A DNA stretch of 30,226 nucleotides from Alphaproteobacteria bacterium UBA4588 (GTDB lineage Bacteria > Pseudomonadota > Alphaproteobacteria > Puniceispirillales > Puniceispirillaceae): NCBI GenBank assembly GCA_002387605.1, contig DGJU01000085.1, positions 53,311-83,536 on the forward strand, written 5' to 3'. This document shows positions 1 through 7,915 of the stretch, piece by piece; positions within the stretch are counted from its first letter, which is position 1, and each line of letters opens with the position of its first letter. The notes beneath the pieces were generated by a model, which was given only the letters and a program-made list of their open reading frames with translations, did not search any database and was not told the origin of the DNA. The position numbers and the translations under genes were made by a program.

Positions 1-689
1 GCAGAATTATCATGACTGAAGAACAGGAATTTGGCTCTGCCAATGAAATTTTCAACGGGAACAAACCCAACTGAGCGTGAGCGGCTATCGCGTGAATTAT
101 CACGGTTATCACCCATCATAAAGTAATGCTTGTCTGGCACTGTAAAAACAGCCGTATTGTCAAATAGCTCGTTATCACTGACTTCTTGTATCATATGCGG
201 GACACCGCCGGGCAAGGTCTCCATATAGAGATTTGTCTGTATCTGACGGGTGCCATATTTATATAAACCATTACCCACCAGCCGGCGCGTTACGGGGGCC
301 TCATTAATATGAAGCACACCGTCAATAACTTGTATTTTATCACCCGGCAGGCCAACAACCCGCTTGATATAATCAACAGCCGTATCAGATGGTAGGCGGA
401 ACACAGCAACATCGCCGCGCTTAGGGTTTTCAGCAAATAAACGTTCTGATATCGGGGCTACGCCAAACGGGAATGAAAAGCGGGAATATCCATAGGATGA
501 TTTGGATACGAACAGATAATCACCAACCAGAAGCGTTGGCACCATTGAGCCTGACGGAATGTTAAACGGCTCTGCAACAAAAGAGCGAAACCCAATAGCA
601 ATCACGCCAGCAACAAGCAATGTGCGAATAGTCTCTCCCCAACCAGAATTTGAACCACCTGATTGTGATGATGATGATGTTTGTTTCAT
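1..689 (-). CDS. lepB: Signal peptidase I, C-terminus beyond window
   Basis: Membrane-bound serine protease that removes signal peptides from exported preproteins. Reading the minus strand from the ATG at 689 gives about 229 residues with no stop before the window edge, so the gene is partial at its 3' end. An N-terminal membrane segment (residues ~20-38) is followed by the box PSGSMVPTL with the nucleophile Ser48, then DYIKRVVGLPGD with the general base Lys109, and the late signature MGDNRDNSRDSR. These are the diagnostic type I signal peptidase boxes, and the serine/lysine dyad is intact. It lies 137 bp downstream of acpS on the same strand, the usual alphaproteobacterial order in which rnc and era would follow outside this window. 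Identity is very secure. Confidence 0.96.
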   Translation of the reverse strand, partial: MKQTSSSSQSGGSNSGWGETIRTLLVAGVIAIGFRSFVAEPFNIPSGSMVPTLLVGDYLFVSKSSYGYSRFSFPFGVAPISERLFAENPKRGDVAVFRLPSDTAVDYIKRVVGLPGDKIQVIDGVLHINEAPVTRRLVGNGLYKYGTRQIQTNLYMETLPGGVPHMIQEVSDNELFDNTAVFTVPDKHYFMMGDNRDNSRDSRSRSVGFVPVENFIGRAKFLFFSHDNS

Positions 690-826
690 GCTGCTCTCTG
701 ACTATGGGGTTCGTGGTCCATCATGGTGACAGGATACGAATAAGTTAGATGTCTTAGTATGCCGCTTATAAATCACAATAACAAATCAGCTTCAAGTGTT
801 GCCCAGCCAGATAAATGAAGCGGCGG

Positions 827-1252
827 TCATTTACCTGTTATAGATGAGACAATAACAAACGCTGAGGCCAGTCCACCATCATGTGATAATGACAGATGAA
901 GGTGCGGTGTTGCACCATCTGCTACCAAGCTCATAAGACCATCATGACACCCACCATTCAGTGACAAGACAGGCATGCCTTTATGTCCGGTAAGGATTTC
1001 AGCATTACGCCAGCTCATCTTGGTTTGATCGGCCGCATTCAAAGCTTTATAAACAGCTTCCTTGGCAGCAAACCGCCCCGCTACATAGGTTGCAAGATGA
1101 GCGCGTGTGCTTGCTTCGGCTTTCTCAGCCTCAGTGCAAATCCGTGACAAGAACCGGTCAGCATGCGTCTCTAATATGTTCTGGATACGCGTGATACTGC
1201 AAATATCGTGGCCGATACCCAGTATAACGCCCTGTCCGAGACCAGCTGGCAT
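827..1252 (-). CDS. acpS: Holo-[acyl-carrier-protein] synthase
   Basis: Transfers 4'-phosphopantetheine from CoA to acyl carrier protein, activating it for fatty acid synthesis in the cytoplasm. The product starts near the GIGHDIC strand that carries the Mg-binding Asp, and contains RFAAKEAVYKAL, the second family signature with the catalytic Glu. It ends with HLHLSLSHDGGLASAFVIV. A GTG at 1258 would overlap the pdxJ stop by 4 nt. The ATG at 1252 is preferred because GAAAAGAG sits about 9 nt upstream of it but only 3 nt from the GTG. Length (~141 aa) is normal for the family. Downstream of pdxJ in the same operon. Confidence 0.94.
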   Translation of the reverse strand: MPAGLGQGVILGIGHDICSITRIQNILETHADRFLSRICTEAEKAEASTRAHLATYVAGRFAAKEAVYKALNAADQTKMSWRNAEILTGHKGMPVLSLNGGCHDGLMSLVADGATPHLHLSLSHDGGLASAFVIVSSITGK

Positions 1253-1254
1253 AA

Positions 1255-2007
1255 TCACGCGCTCTTTTCCGGGCGCGCATCATCCATTAAGCGGCGCATG
1301 GTAGAAAGGGCGTCCGGCAGCCCTGAGAAGACAGCAGCGCCAATCAGAAAATGTCCAATATTCAATTCTACCATCTGCTGAATAGCAGCAATATCAGAGA
1401 CATTTTCATAATTAAGGCCATGACCTGCATGAACTTCAAGACCAAGCTTGTCTGCATAATGAGCTCCGTCGCGTAGCAACGTTAGATGCGCGGCACGCTC
1501 AGCCCCGCTAGCATCACAATAAGCGCCTGTATGAAGCTCAACAATATCTGCGCCAAGGCCGACAGCTGCTTCAAGTTCGCCAGGAATAGCATCAACAAAC
1601 AGTGAGACCCGCACACCAGCTGCCTTAAGACGCGTTATAAAGGGGGCAAGACGCGCTTCGTGACCTGTGACGGCAAGACCGCCCTCAGTTGTCAGTTCTG
1701 CTCGTTTTTCTGGCACAATACAGGCAGCGTTCGGACGCAGTCTTTCAGCGAGTGAGACCATCTCTTCGGTTGCCGCCATTTCAAAATTAAGCGGAATATC
1801 CAGAACCTGCTTCAAGTTGACAATATCATCATCCTTAATATGGCGACGGTCTTCGCGCAGGTGGGCTGTGATACCATCAGCGCCAGACTTCTGCGCAAGC
1901 AATGCAGCAGAAACTGGACAGGGATGTGAGCCACCACGGGCATTACGAAGTGTTGCCACATGGTCAATATTGACTCCTAATCTCAGCATATCAGCTGGTT
2001 TAGTCAT
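1255..2007 (-). CDS. pdxJ: Pyridoxine 5'-phosphate synthase
   Basis: Condenses 1-deoxyxylulose 5-phosphate with 3-amino-2-oxopropyl phosphate to form pyridoxine 5'-phosphate in the DXP-dependent vitamin B6 pathway. The TIM-barrel motifs appear in order: LGVNIDHVATLRNARGG near the N-terminus, ITAHLREDRRHI, NFEMAATEEM, CIVPEKRAELTTEGGL, ELHTGAYC, VHAGHGLNYENV and NIGHFLIGAAVF. The frame opens upstream at a TTG (2028) overlapping the DUF2062 stop. The ATG at 2007 is chosen because AGAGG lies 10 nt before it. The product is ~250 aa, the family's usual size. Cotranscription with DUF2062 and acpS is likely from the tight spacing. The product supplies PLP, which is used by the dehydratase at 9028. 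Confidence 0.96.
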   Translation of the reverse strand: MTKPADMLRLGVNIDHVATLRNARGGSHPCPVSAALLAQKSGADGITAHLREDRRHIKDDDIVNLKQVLDIPLNFEMAATEEMVSLAERLRPNAACIVPEKRAELTTEGGLAVTGHEARLAPFITRLKAAGVRVSLFVDAIPGELEAAVGLGADIVELHTGAYCDASGAERAAHLTLLRDGAHYADKLGLEVHAGHGLNYENVSDIAAIQQMVELNIGHFLIGAAVFSGLPDALSTMRRLMDDARPEKSA

Positions 2008-2024
2008 GGGGATGAGACCTCTTC

Positions 2025-2573
2025 TCAAATGTTTGTTTTTTTATCACCTAATTTTCTTAAGCGGCGCTTTTGACGTAATACCCGCCATCTTATAACGGTG
2101 TAATATGTGCTGCCAAAGAAAAAAGGCCAGACCAGAAAAGCTGTCACACTCCCCCCAATAGAAATGGGAATGAATAACGCCAACGCATCACTGCTTTGAG
2201 CAAGAACACCGTCAAACTGAAGCGGCATGTCAAACCCAAGATAGGTCAATATTACTTTACCAACCTTATTTGCACTGACCAGAAACACAGGAAAGGTTAG
2301 CGGATTACCAACAGCGCTGCCGATTAAGGCTGCGATGACATTACCGCCCAGCGCAACACAAATAGCGCAGGCCAGAATAATATGAAGTCCGATAAATGGC
2401 GTAAATGAAATTGCAGCCCCGCAAGCCACCCCGCAGGCGATTGAATAGGGCGTTCCTGGCATCCGCATAATACGCTGCACCAGATAGCTTACAAGACGCG
2501 TAAAACCGCGCTTTGGCCAGATAAAGGCACGAAGCTGCTGCAACAGCGATAAAGGAGCACGTCTTCTGAACAT
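2025..2573 (-). CDS. DUF2062 domain membrane protein
   Basis: A 182-residue inner-membrane protein of the DUF2062 family, function unknown. After a basic N-terminus (MFRRRAPLSLL, WPKRGF) comes the family core: SIACGVACGAAISFTPFIGLH, a hydrophobic helix through VALGGNVIAALIGSAVGNPLTFP, and a further membrane segment around IGGSVTAFLVWPFFFGS. It ends with a basic tail rich in Arg/Lys. GAAAAGAG precedes the ATG by about 4 nt. It sits between the (p)ppGpp synthetase/hydrolase and pdxJ, a common alphaproteobacterial arrangement. The context gives no functional clue beyond operon membership. Confidence 0.88.
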   Translation of the reverse strand: MFRRRAPLSLLQQLRAFIWPKRGFTRLVSYLVQRIMRMPGTPYSIACGVACGAAISFTPFIGLHIILACAICVALGGNVIAALIGSAVGNPLTFPVFLVSANKVGKVILTYLGFDMPLQFDGVLAQSSDALALFIPISIGGSVTAFLVWPFFFGSTYYTVIRWRVLRQKRRLRKLGDKKTNI

Positions 2574-2590
2574 AAAACTCTTTTCTCACT

Positions 2591-2615
2591 TCCTAGATAC
2601 ATCCTACATCTAGGA
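2591..2615. other. Perfect 8-bp hairpin between RSH gene and DUF2062
   Basis: TCCTAGAT (2591-2598) pairs exactly with ATCTAGGA (2608-2615) around a 9-nt loop, inside the 57-bp gap between the RSH stop and the DUF2062 start. No T-run follows on either strand, so it does not look like an intrinsic terminator. It could be an RNA processing or stability element, an attenuating hairpin, or chance. Confidence 0.4.
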
Positions 2616-2630
2616 GCTGAACACGTCATA

Positions 2631-4823
2631 TTAAAGGGAACGGCGGGATACAGACTCTATATATTTGTTCGAGCGAAGAACAGCAATGATCGAATGGATA
2701 TGTTCAATGTCTTTTACGTCAATATCCACCTGAAAGGTGAAAAAGTTCAATGACCGTTCCGTCAACTGGATATGGGTAATATTGCCAGCCTGCTGACCAA
2801 TGACGGTGCATAATGCTGCAAGAGCTCCTGGCTCGTTCAGAATGATGGCCTTTATCCGGCCAGCATAACGGCGCCCCTCACCCCTCGGCCAGTCAACTTC
2901 CAGCCAAAGCTCGGGTATTTCAACAAATTTTGTTAAGATGGAGCAGTTTTTTGTATGAACAGTCACCCCTTTACCAGTGGTAATGATCCCGATGATTTTA
3001 TCACCTGGGAGAGGATGGCAACATTTACCAAGCTGAACGGCCATGCCTTCATCAGCGCCGCTTATGCTAAAGAGCGGCTGTTCTTTTGATAATGAGCCAG
3101 ACACCGCTGGTTTTCTGCCCGTTGCCATTTCGGGGTGGAGACGCTCAAACACATCGCGGGGATGCCGACTTCCGTCTGCCATCAAAGCATAAAGCTCTTC
3201 TGGTTTGCTAATCCCAAAGGCAATGACACTATCTGCAATATGCTGTTCAGCAAAAGTAACTTTGCGAAACCTGTATTCACGTTCCAATAATGCTTTACCA
3301 ATTCGGCTAAATTCTATTTGTTTTTCAACCCGAATGAAGCGCCGAATACTTGATTTCGCGCGGCCTGTGACAACAAACTCTTCCCATTCACTTCTTGGTT
3401 TTGCAGCTGGATCAGTAATAATTTTAACCTGATCACCATTTTCCAGTTCGGTTGCAAGCTGACGCCGCTTCTCATTGATAAAGACACCAACACAACGATC
3501 GCCAATTTTTGAATGAACGGCATAAGCAAAATCAATCGGGGTTGCCCCTTTAGGCAGGCCAATAAGGTCACCGCGGGGGGTGAAGCAGAACACTTGATCG
3601 GCATACATTTCCATTTTTGTATGTTCAAGAAACTCTTGCGGGCCTGTATTAAGCTCCAACAGGCTGATCAATTCGCGGACCCACCTAAACCCTTCAGCTT
3701 GGCGCGGTTGCAACGCATCTGTCTGCCGCGCCTTATAATCCCAATGCGCTGCAACACCGCGCTGGGCAATATCATGCATTTCTGGGGTGCGTATCTGAAT
3801 TTCGATTTTTCGATTCATTGGCCCCAGAACTCCGGTATGAACAGACCGGTAACCATTACGTTTTGGGGTGGAAATATAGTCTTTGAACCGGCCCATCACC
3901 ATCGGGAATGCCTGATGGATAAGACCAAGAGCGATATAACAGGCAGCATCATCATCAACGATAACGCGGAATGCCATCACATCCGACAGCTGTTCCATCG
4001 TAATGTTTTTCGTCTGCATTTTACGCCAGATGGAATAGGATGTTTTCAACCTGCCAGCAACATCGCATTCAATACCGCCTTTAAATATCACATCTGCCAG
4101 AATGCGCTGGATATCAGGAATGGTATTTTTATTTTCCGATGTAAGAAACTCTAGCCGTGTCATGATGGATTGGCGCATTTCAGGCTGAAGAATATCAAAA
4201 CTTAAATCTTCAAGCTCATGCTGGAATTGGGTAATCCCCATCCGTTCAGCAAGCGGTGCAAAAATCTCCATGGTTTCTGTGGCAATACGTTCGCGTTTTT
4301 CATGCGCAGAAATTCCGGAAAGAGTCCGCATATTATGCGTTCTATCAGCAAGCTTTACCAGCAGGACACGAATGTCCTTTCCCATAGCAACGACGAGTTT
4401 GCGGAAATTCTCAGCCTGTTTGGTATCGATTGACTGAAGCTCAATGCGGGTCAGTTTGGTTACGCCATCAACAAGCTGGCTTACATTGTCACCAAATTTT
4501 TCAGACAAGGTATGTAATGAGACACCGCAATCTTCAACCGTGTCATGTAGCAACGCTGTAATCAGGCTTTCAGTATCCAGCCGCATGTCAGCTAGCAGGC
4601 AGGTTACTTCTAAAGGATGTGTAAAATAGGGCGCGCCTGTATCGCGGTACTGACCCTTATGAGCCTCCTGACCAAACAAGGCGGCCTCTGATAAACGCGC
4701 TAAATCAGGTTTATCAAGATAGGCTTGTGCCTTGTCTTCCAGAACAGAGAAGACACTATCAATCTTTTTAAGATCGGCTTTCGAGTAACCAGATTCATGC
4801 GCATCAGGCATGGCGTTAAACAT
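2631..4823 (-). CDS. spoT: Bifunctional (p)ppGpp synthetase/hydrolase (RSH)
   Basis: Makes and degrades the stringent-response alarmone (p)ppGpp. The 730 residues carry the full long-RSH architecture. The HD hydrolase domain (~45-200) has LLHDTVEDCG with His93-Asp94. The synthetase domain (~255-365) has GRLKTSYSIWRKMQ, the motif RFKD at 312-315, and NGYRSVHTG. A TGS domain (~410-470) contains KGATPIDFAYAVHSKIGDRC. A zinc-finger/RIS region has GKCCHPLPGD, and the C-terminus is an ACT domain. RXKD rather than EXDD in the synthetase loop is the signature of bifunctional enzymes, and the intact HD box agrees. This is the usual single alphaproteobacterial Rsh/SpoT. It follows rpoZ by 48 nt. A second in-frame ATG at 4811 has a better spaced AGGGG and may be the true start. 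Confidence 0.96.
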   Translation of the reverse strand: MFNAMPDAHESGYSKADLKKIDSVFSVLEDKAQAYLDKPDLARLSEAALFGQEAHKGQYRDTGAPYFTHPLEVTCLLADMRLDTESLITALLHDTVEDCGVSLHTLSEKFGDNVSQLVDGVTKLTRIELQSIDTKQAENFRKLVVAMGKDIRVLLVKLADRTHNMRTLSGISAHEKRERIATETMEIFAPLAERMGITQFQHELEDLSFDILQPEMRQSIMTRLEFLTSENKNTIPDIQRILADVIFKGGIECDVAGRLKTSYSIWRKMQTKNITMEQLSDVMAFRVIVDDDAACYIALGLIHQAFPMVMGRFKDYISTPKRNGYRSVHTGVLGPMNRKIEIQIRTPEMHDIAQRGVAAHWDYKARQTDALQPRQAEGFRWVRELISLLELNTGPQEFLEHTKMEMYADQVFCFTPRGDLIGLPKGATPIDFAYAVHSKIGDRCVGVFINEKRRQLATELENGDQVKIITDPAAKPRSEWEEFVVTGRAKSSIRRFIRVEKQIEFSRIGKALLEREYRFRKVTFAEQHIADSVIAFGISKPEELYALMADGSRHPRDVFERLHPEMATGRKPAVSGSLSKEQPLFSISGADEGMAVQLGKCCHPLPGDKIIGIITTGKGVTVHTKNCSILTKFVEIPELWLEVDWPRGEGRRYAGRIKAIILNEPGALAALCTVIGQQAGNITHIQLTERSLNFFTFQVDIDVKDIEHIHSIIAVLRSNKYIESVSRRSL

Positions 4824-4870
4824 CCCCTAAGTGCTGAAAAACCTAACAGAAGCCCATTAGTGTCGGAGCT

Positions 4871-5281
4871 TTACTCGTCGCCGTCAAGTGATGAGATATC
4901 AACATCTTCGAAGCCAGTTGCTTCGAGTTCAGCGCCAGTACCAACCTGCATACCAGCATCTTCAAATGCTTCTGTATTTGGCAGGCCAATCATTTCAGAT
5001 AAATCTTCCTGAGCTGTAGCTGATGCTTCATCAGGCGCTGAAATTTCTTCAGCCTGATTTAACCGCTGAAGTGACTTAACCAGTGTTTCCTCAACACGGG
5101 TAATATCAATTGTCTCATCTGCTATTTCACGTAAAGCAACAACCGGGTTTTTATCATTGTCACGGTCAATTGTTAGCAATTCGCCTTTTTGGATACCACG
5201 TGCGCGCTGCGCAGCCGTAAGCACCAAATCAAAACGGTTCGGAATTCTCTCGATACAATCTTCAACGGTAACGCGGGCCAT
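4871..5281 (-). CDS. rpoZ: DNA-directed RNA polymerase omega subunit
   Basis: The small RNA polymerase subunit that helps fold beta' and contributes to the ppGpp-binding site. The first ~60 residues are textbook omega: MARVTVEDCIERIPNRFDLVLTAAQRAR, KNPVVALREIADETI. The tail (from ~75 to 136) is acidic and low in complexity (Glu/Asp/Ala/Ser), longer than in E. coli but common in Alphaproteobacteria. AAGGA sits 8 nt upstream of the ATG. The next gene downstream is the RSH synthetase, so the alarmone's polymerase-binding subunit and its synthase are probably cotranscribed. Confidence 0.95.
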   Translation of the reverse strand: MARVTVEDCIERIPNRFDLVLTAAQRARGIQKGELLTIDRDNDKNPVVALREIADETIDITRVEETLVKSLQRLNQAEEISAPDEASATAQEDLSEMIGLPNTEAFEDAGMQVGTGAELEATGFEDVDISSLDGDE

Positions 5282-5409
5282 AAGCGTATCCTTTTTTTAA
5301 TTATTAGCAGGCGGTGAGCGTTCGAGTTAATACAGCTTTCTTCAGATGAATTCAAGCCTGAAGACGTTTAAGCAGTTTCAAAGTGCCTCAGGACTGATAA
5401 AGATGGTGA

Positions 5410-5943
5410 TTAGCCAGCATGCCAGTGCGCGATTGCAGGTGGTCTCTTCTGCTCAGACGGGAGTGCCTCAAGCATATCAGCAATCGTTACCTGAGAGACA
5501 GGATGGCGCCAATCAGGGGCAATCTGCGCCCATGGCATTAGCACAAAACTCCGGACTGATAGACGTGGATGGGGCACTGTAATCGTCTCATTATCAATAA
5601 CAGACTGACCGTATGATAACAGGTCAAGGTCGAGAACACGGGCTTCATTCATTGTTGTTCTGGTACGCCCGAATGAGGCTTCACGCTCATGCAGAATCCG
5701 AAGCGTTTCCAGCGCACTAACAGGACTTTCCATTGCCAGCACTGCATTCAAAAAATTAGGTTGATCTGATGCAGGAACAGCCGTGGTAACAAACCAATCA
5801 GACCGGCGAATAAGATGAAGAGAGGTTGCAGATAAATGAGCCACAGCATCCTCTAATGCCTCATGAAGACTGCCATAGCCGTCAGGAACAAGATTTGCTC
5901 CTATTGCAACAAAGATATTTATTGGTTTAGAGTAATTGACCAT
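5410..5943 (-). CDS. folK: 2-amino-4-hydroxy-6-hydroxymethyldihydropteridine pyrophosphokinase
   Basis: Catalyses pyrophosphorylation of 6-hydroxymethyl-dihydropterin in folate synthesis. Recognisable HPPK landmarks are FVAIGANL near the N-terminus, PNFLNAVLAME, the catalytic/ATP loop FGRTRTTMNEARVLDLDLLSYG, and VPHPRLSVRSFVLMPWAQIAPDW. The frame opens at a GTG (5955), but the ATG at 5943 is preferred since GGGAG lies about 11 nt upstream while it directly abuts the GTG. About 177 aa, normal length. It is the first gene of the leftward run and divergent from the NYN gene. Folate made here would accept methylene groups from the demethylating oxidases at 10078 and 19343-24505, an inferred metabolic link only. 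Confidence 0.92.
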   Translation of the reverse strand: MVNYSKPINIFVAIGANLVPDGYGSLHEALEDAVAHLSATSLHLIRRSDWFVTTAVPASDQPNFLNAVLAMESPVSALETLRILHEREASFGRTRTTMNEARVLDLDLLSYGQSVIDNETITVPHPRLSVRSFVLMPWAQIAPDWRHPVSQVTIADMLEALPSEQKRPPAIAHWHAG

Positions 5944-6042
5944 GTAGTGAGACACTCCCTTTTCAGGTCAGTATGGTTTTATTGTCATTACTACCATGTA
6001 AAAAAGATACGATTTCTATAAAAAATAAATATTAACGTCCAT

Positions 6043-6048
6043 TATAAT
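6043..6048 (+). promoter_or_regulatory. Candidate -10 box for the NYN gene
   Basis: A perfect TATAAT lies 56 nt upstream of the NYN ATG in the very AT-rich folK/NYN divergent region (5944-6103). No TTGACA-like hexamer is present 16-18 bp upstream, so this is only a partial promoter match. Confidence 0.35.
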
Positions 6049-6103
6049 AAAAATAGTCAGTTTCATGAATTCATTTCACCCAGAAAGATAAAATTTAACC
6101 CTC

Positions 6104-6643
6104 ATGTCACCCAAAAATTCTCACTTATCAGAGCGCATTGCACTTTTCATCGACGGCTCAAACTTTCATTCAACAACCAAGCTTCTCAATTTAGAAGTTG
6201 ATTATTTGAAACTTCTCAGCCTTTTCAAAGAAAAAGGTCAGCTTATTCGCGCCTATTACTATACAGCGCTCCCTGACCAATCTGAGATCTCACCATTGCG
6301 AAAACTAACTGATTTTCTTGATTATAATGGATATACAATTGTCTCGAAACAGACAAAGGAATTCACCGATCACGTAACTGGCGAGCGGCGCGTCAAGGGT
6401 AATATGGATATGGAACTAGCGCTCGACATGCTAAAAATGTCAAAGCATCTGGACCATGTTTATCTATTTTCTGGTGATGGTGATTTTTGCCGCCTTCTGA
6501 GCGAGGTTCAAGATAGGGGGGTGCGGGTAACAGTTGTTTCATCAACACATACTCAGCCAAAATTGATTGCCGATGCATTGCGGCGCAAAGCAGACTCCTT
6601 CCTTGACCTTGATGATATTTATGATGAGTTAAGCCGGGGTTAG
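6104..6643 (+). CDS. NYN (LabA/DUF88-like) domain protein
   Basis: A 179-residue protein made almost entirely of one NYN domain, a PIN-like fold with four conserved acidic residues that usually acts as a metal-dependent RNase. The signature positions are visible: ALFIDGSNFH (first Asp, ~residues 14-22), GNMDMELALDML (second acidic cluster, ~118-129), and YLFSGDGDFCRLL with VRVTVVSS (third cluster and following strand). Conservation of the acidic set argues for an active nuclease, but the substrate is unknown. No convincing Shine-Dalgarno precedes the ATG. The stop (TAG) is 5 nt before the downstream uracil-DNA glycosylase start, so the two are likely cotranscribed. Confidence 0.9.
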   Translation: MSPKNSHLSERIALFIDGSNFHSTTKLLNLEVDYLKLLSLFKEKGQLIRAYYYTALPDQSEISPLRKLTDFLDYNGYTIVSKQTKEFTDHVTGERRVKGNMDMELALDMLKMSKHLDHVYLFSGDGDFCRLLSEVQDRGVRVTVVSSTHTQPKLIADALRRKADSFLDLDDIYDELSRG

Positions 6644-6648
6644 GTATA

Positions 6649-7323
6649 GTGCCGGATAATCGCCAAACCCCTTTAGCAGCGCAGCTTGATTTTGTTGCTC
6701 CGCAGACCTGCCGGAAATGTTCGCGGCTTGCTGATTTTATCGATAGTCAGCGTATCGCCCATCCAGACTGGCATAATAACCCAGTGCCCTCATTTGGCCC
6801 AATAGACGCCCCAGTCCTCATTCTAGGATTAGCGCCGGGGCTGCGGGGCGCTAATGCAACGGGACGGCCCTTTACAGGCGATTTTGCAGGACAGGTTCTC
6901 TATGATGCTCTGCTTGCATGCGGATTAGCGGACGGCCCTTACAATGCCCATAAGGATGATGGCCTTACGCTGCGGCAGGTCAGGGTGAGCAATGCTGTAA
7001 GATGCGTGCCACCACAAAACAAACCAACCTCAACTGAAATTGCAACCTGCCGGCCCTTTTTATCACAAGAGCTGTCGCAGATGAAAAATTTGCGGCTTAT
7101 TCTGAGCCTTGGCAGAATTTCACATGAGACCTGCTTGCGGCATTTTGGGCTAAAGCTCTCATCATATCCGTTCTCGCATAATAGCCTGCATACCCTGCCC
7201 TCAGGTATAAAGCTGCTAAGCTCATACCATTGCTCACGCTATAACATTCAAACAAAGCGGCTCTCACAAGACATGTTTTTGGCAGTTTGCCTACGCCTGA
7301 AACAAGAGGCAGGGCTTATATAA
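6649..7323 (+). CDS. Uracil-DNA glycosylase family 5 (UDGb-type), Fe-S
   Basis: Base-excision repair glycosylase removing uracil and related deaminated bases. Four cysteines in the family-5 layout suggest a 4Fe-4S cluster: Cys21 and Cys24 (TCRKCSR), one in NAVRCVPPQNKP and one in ATCRPFL. The first catalytic motif is LGLAPGLRGANATGRPFTGD, which lacks the polar catalytic residue of families 1 and 4, as expected for UDGb. The second is SYHCSRYNIQTKRL, with Cys where many relatives have Val or Pro. The start is GTG (6649), and no ATG occurs until well inside the conserved core. Length 224 aa. Convergent with smpB across a 68-bp gap with no obvious terminator. Confidence 0.9.
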   Translation: MPDNRQTPLAAQLDFVAPQTCRKCSRLADFIDSQRIAHPDWHNNPVPSFGPIDAPVLILGLAPGLRGANATGRPFTGDFAGQVLYDALLACGLADGPYNAHKDDGLTLRQVRVSNAVRCVPPQNKPTSTEIATCRPFLSQELSQMKNLRLILSLGRISHETCLRHFGLKLSSYPFSHNSLHTLPSGIKLLSSYHCSRYNIQTKRLSQDMFLAVCLRLKQEAGLI

Positions 7324-7391
7324 TAGCAGGGACATAATCAGCAAGGCCGGGTCAGGAAACAGCCTGTGATACGAACAGAGTGGGGCACTAA

Positions 7392-7877
7392 TTATCGGGC
7401 GCGCAGCAACCTGCTTTTCTGACGATCCCAGTCGCGTTGCTTATCAGCTTCGCGCTTATCATGTTTTTTACGGCCCCGTGCGAGACCAAGCTGTAATTTA
7501 GCAATGCCTTTTTCTGTGAAATACAGGATAAGCGGCACAAGCGTATAGCCATCACGCCTTATCATACCAAGCAGCTTGTCGCGCTCTTTGCGGCTGACCA
7601 GAAGTGGGCGAACGCGTTTGGGTTCGTGATTATCGCGTGATGCTGGGTAAATCGGAATATTGGCGTTAACCAAAACCAGCTTGCCTTTTTCCTCAGCAGC
7701 ATAGGATTCAGCGATTGAGGCGCGCCCCGTGCGCAAGGATTTAACCTCGCTCCCTCTCAGAATGAGTCCCACTTCAAGCGTGTCTTCAATTTGATAATCA
7801 TGGCGCGCCCGCCGGTTTTCAGAAACGCGGCCTGAAGTAATCGCTGTTTTACGCGCGCCAGATGAAGATGCTGACAT
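7392..7877 (-). CDS. smpB: SsrA-binding protein
   Basis: Binds tmRNA and delivers it to stalled ribosomes in trans-translation. The 161-residue product has the OB-barrel signatures NRRARHDYQIEDTLEVGLILRGSEVKSLR, SYAAEEKGKLVLVNANIPIY near the centre, GYTLVPLILYFTEKGIAKLQLGLARGRKKHDKR, and the basic C-terminal tail that enters the decoding centre (KQRDWDRQKSRLLRAR). GGAGG is 9-10 nt before the ATG. It follows dapA by 38 bp on the same strand, a common alphaproteobacterial pair. The tmRNA gene itself is not in this window. Confidence 0.96.
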   Translation of the reverse strand: MSASSSGARKTAITSGRVSENRRARHDYQIEDTLEVGLILRGSEVKSLRTGRASIAESYAAEEKGKLVLVNANIPIYPASRDNHEPKRVRPLLVSRKERDKLLGMIRRDGYTLVPLILYFTEKGIAKLQLGLARGRKKHDKREADKQRDWDRQKSRLLRAR

Positions 7878-7915
7878 AACTGTTAACGCCTCCTAGCTGG
7901 CTTGTCCGTAAACGT

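Noticed and set aside
3513..4154. A 213-codon plus-strand open frame inside the RSH gene
   Set aside because: It lies antisense to strongly conserved RSH synthetase codons, has no recognisable motif and no ribosome binding site; a shadow frame.
5339..5364. TCTTCAG/CTGAAGA inverted repeat between folK and rpoZ as a terminator
   Set aside because: No T-run follows on the minus strand where transcription is expected, and the loop is 12 nt; too weak to call.
7324..7391. Terminator or tmRNA fragment between the uracil-DNA glycosylase gene and smpB
   Set aside because: Only a tiny CAGG/CCTG pairing without a T-run; nothing resembling ssrA.
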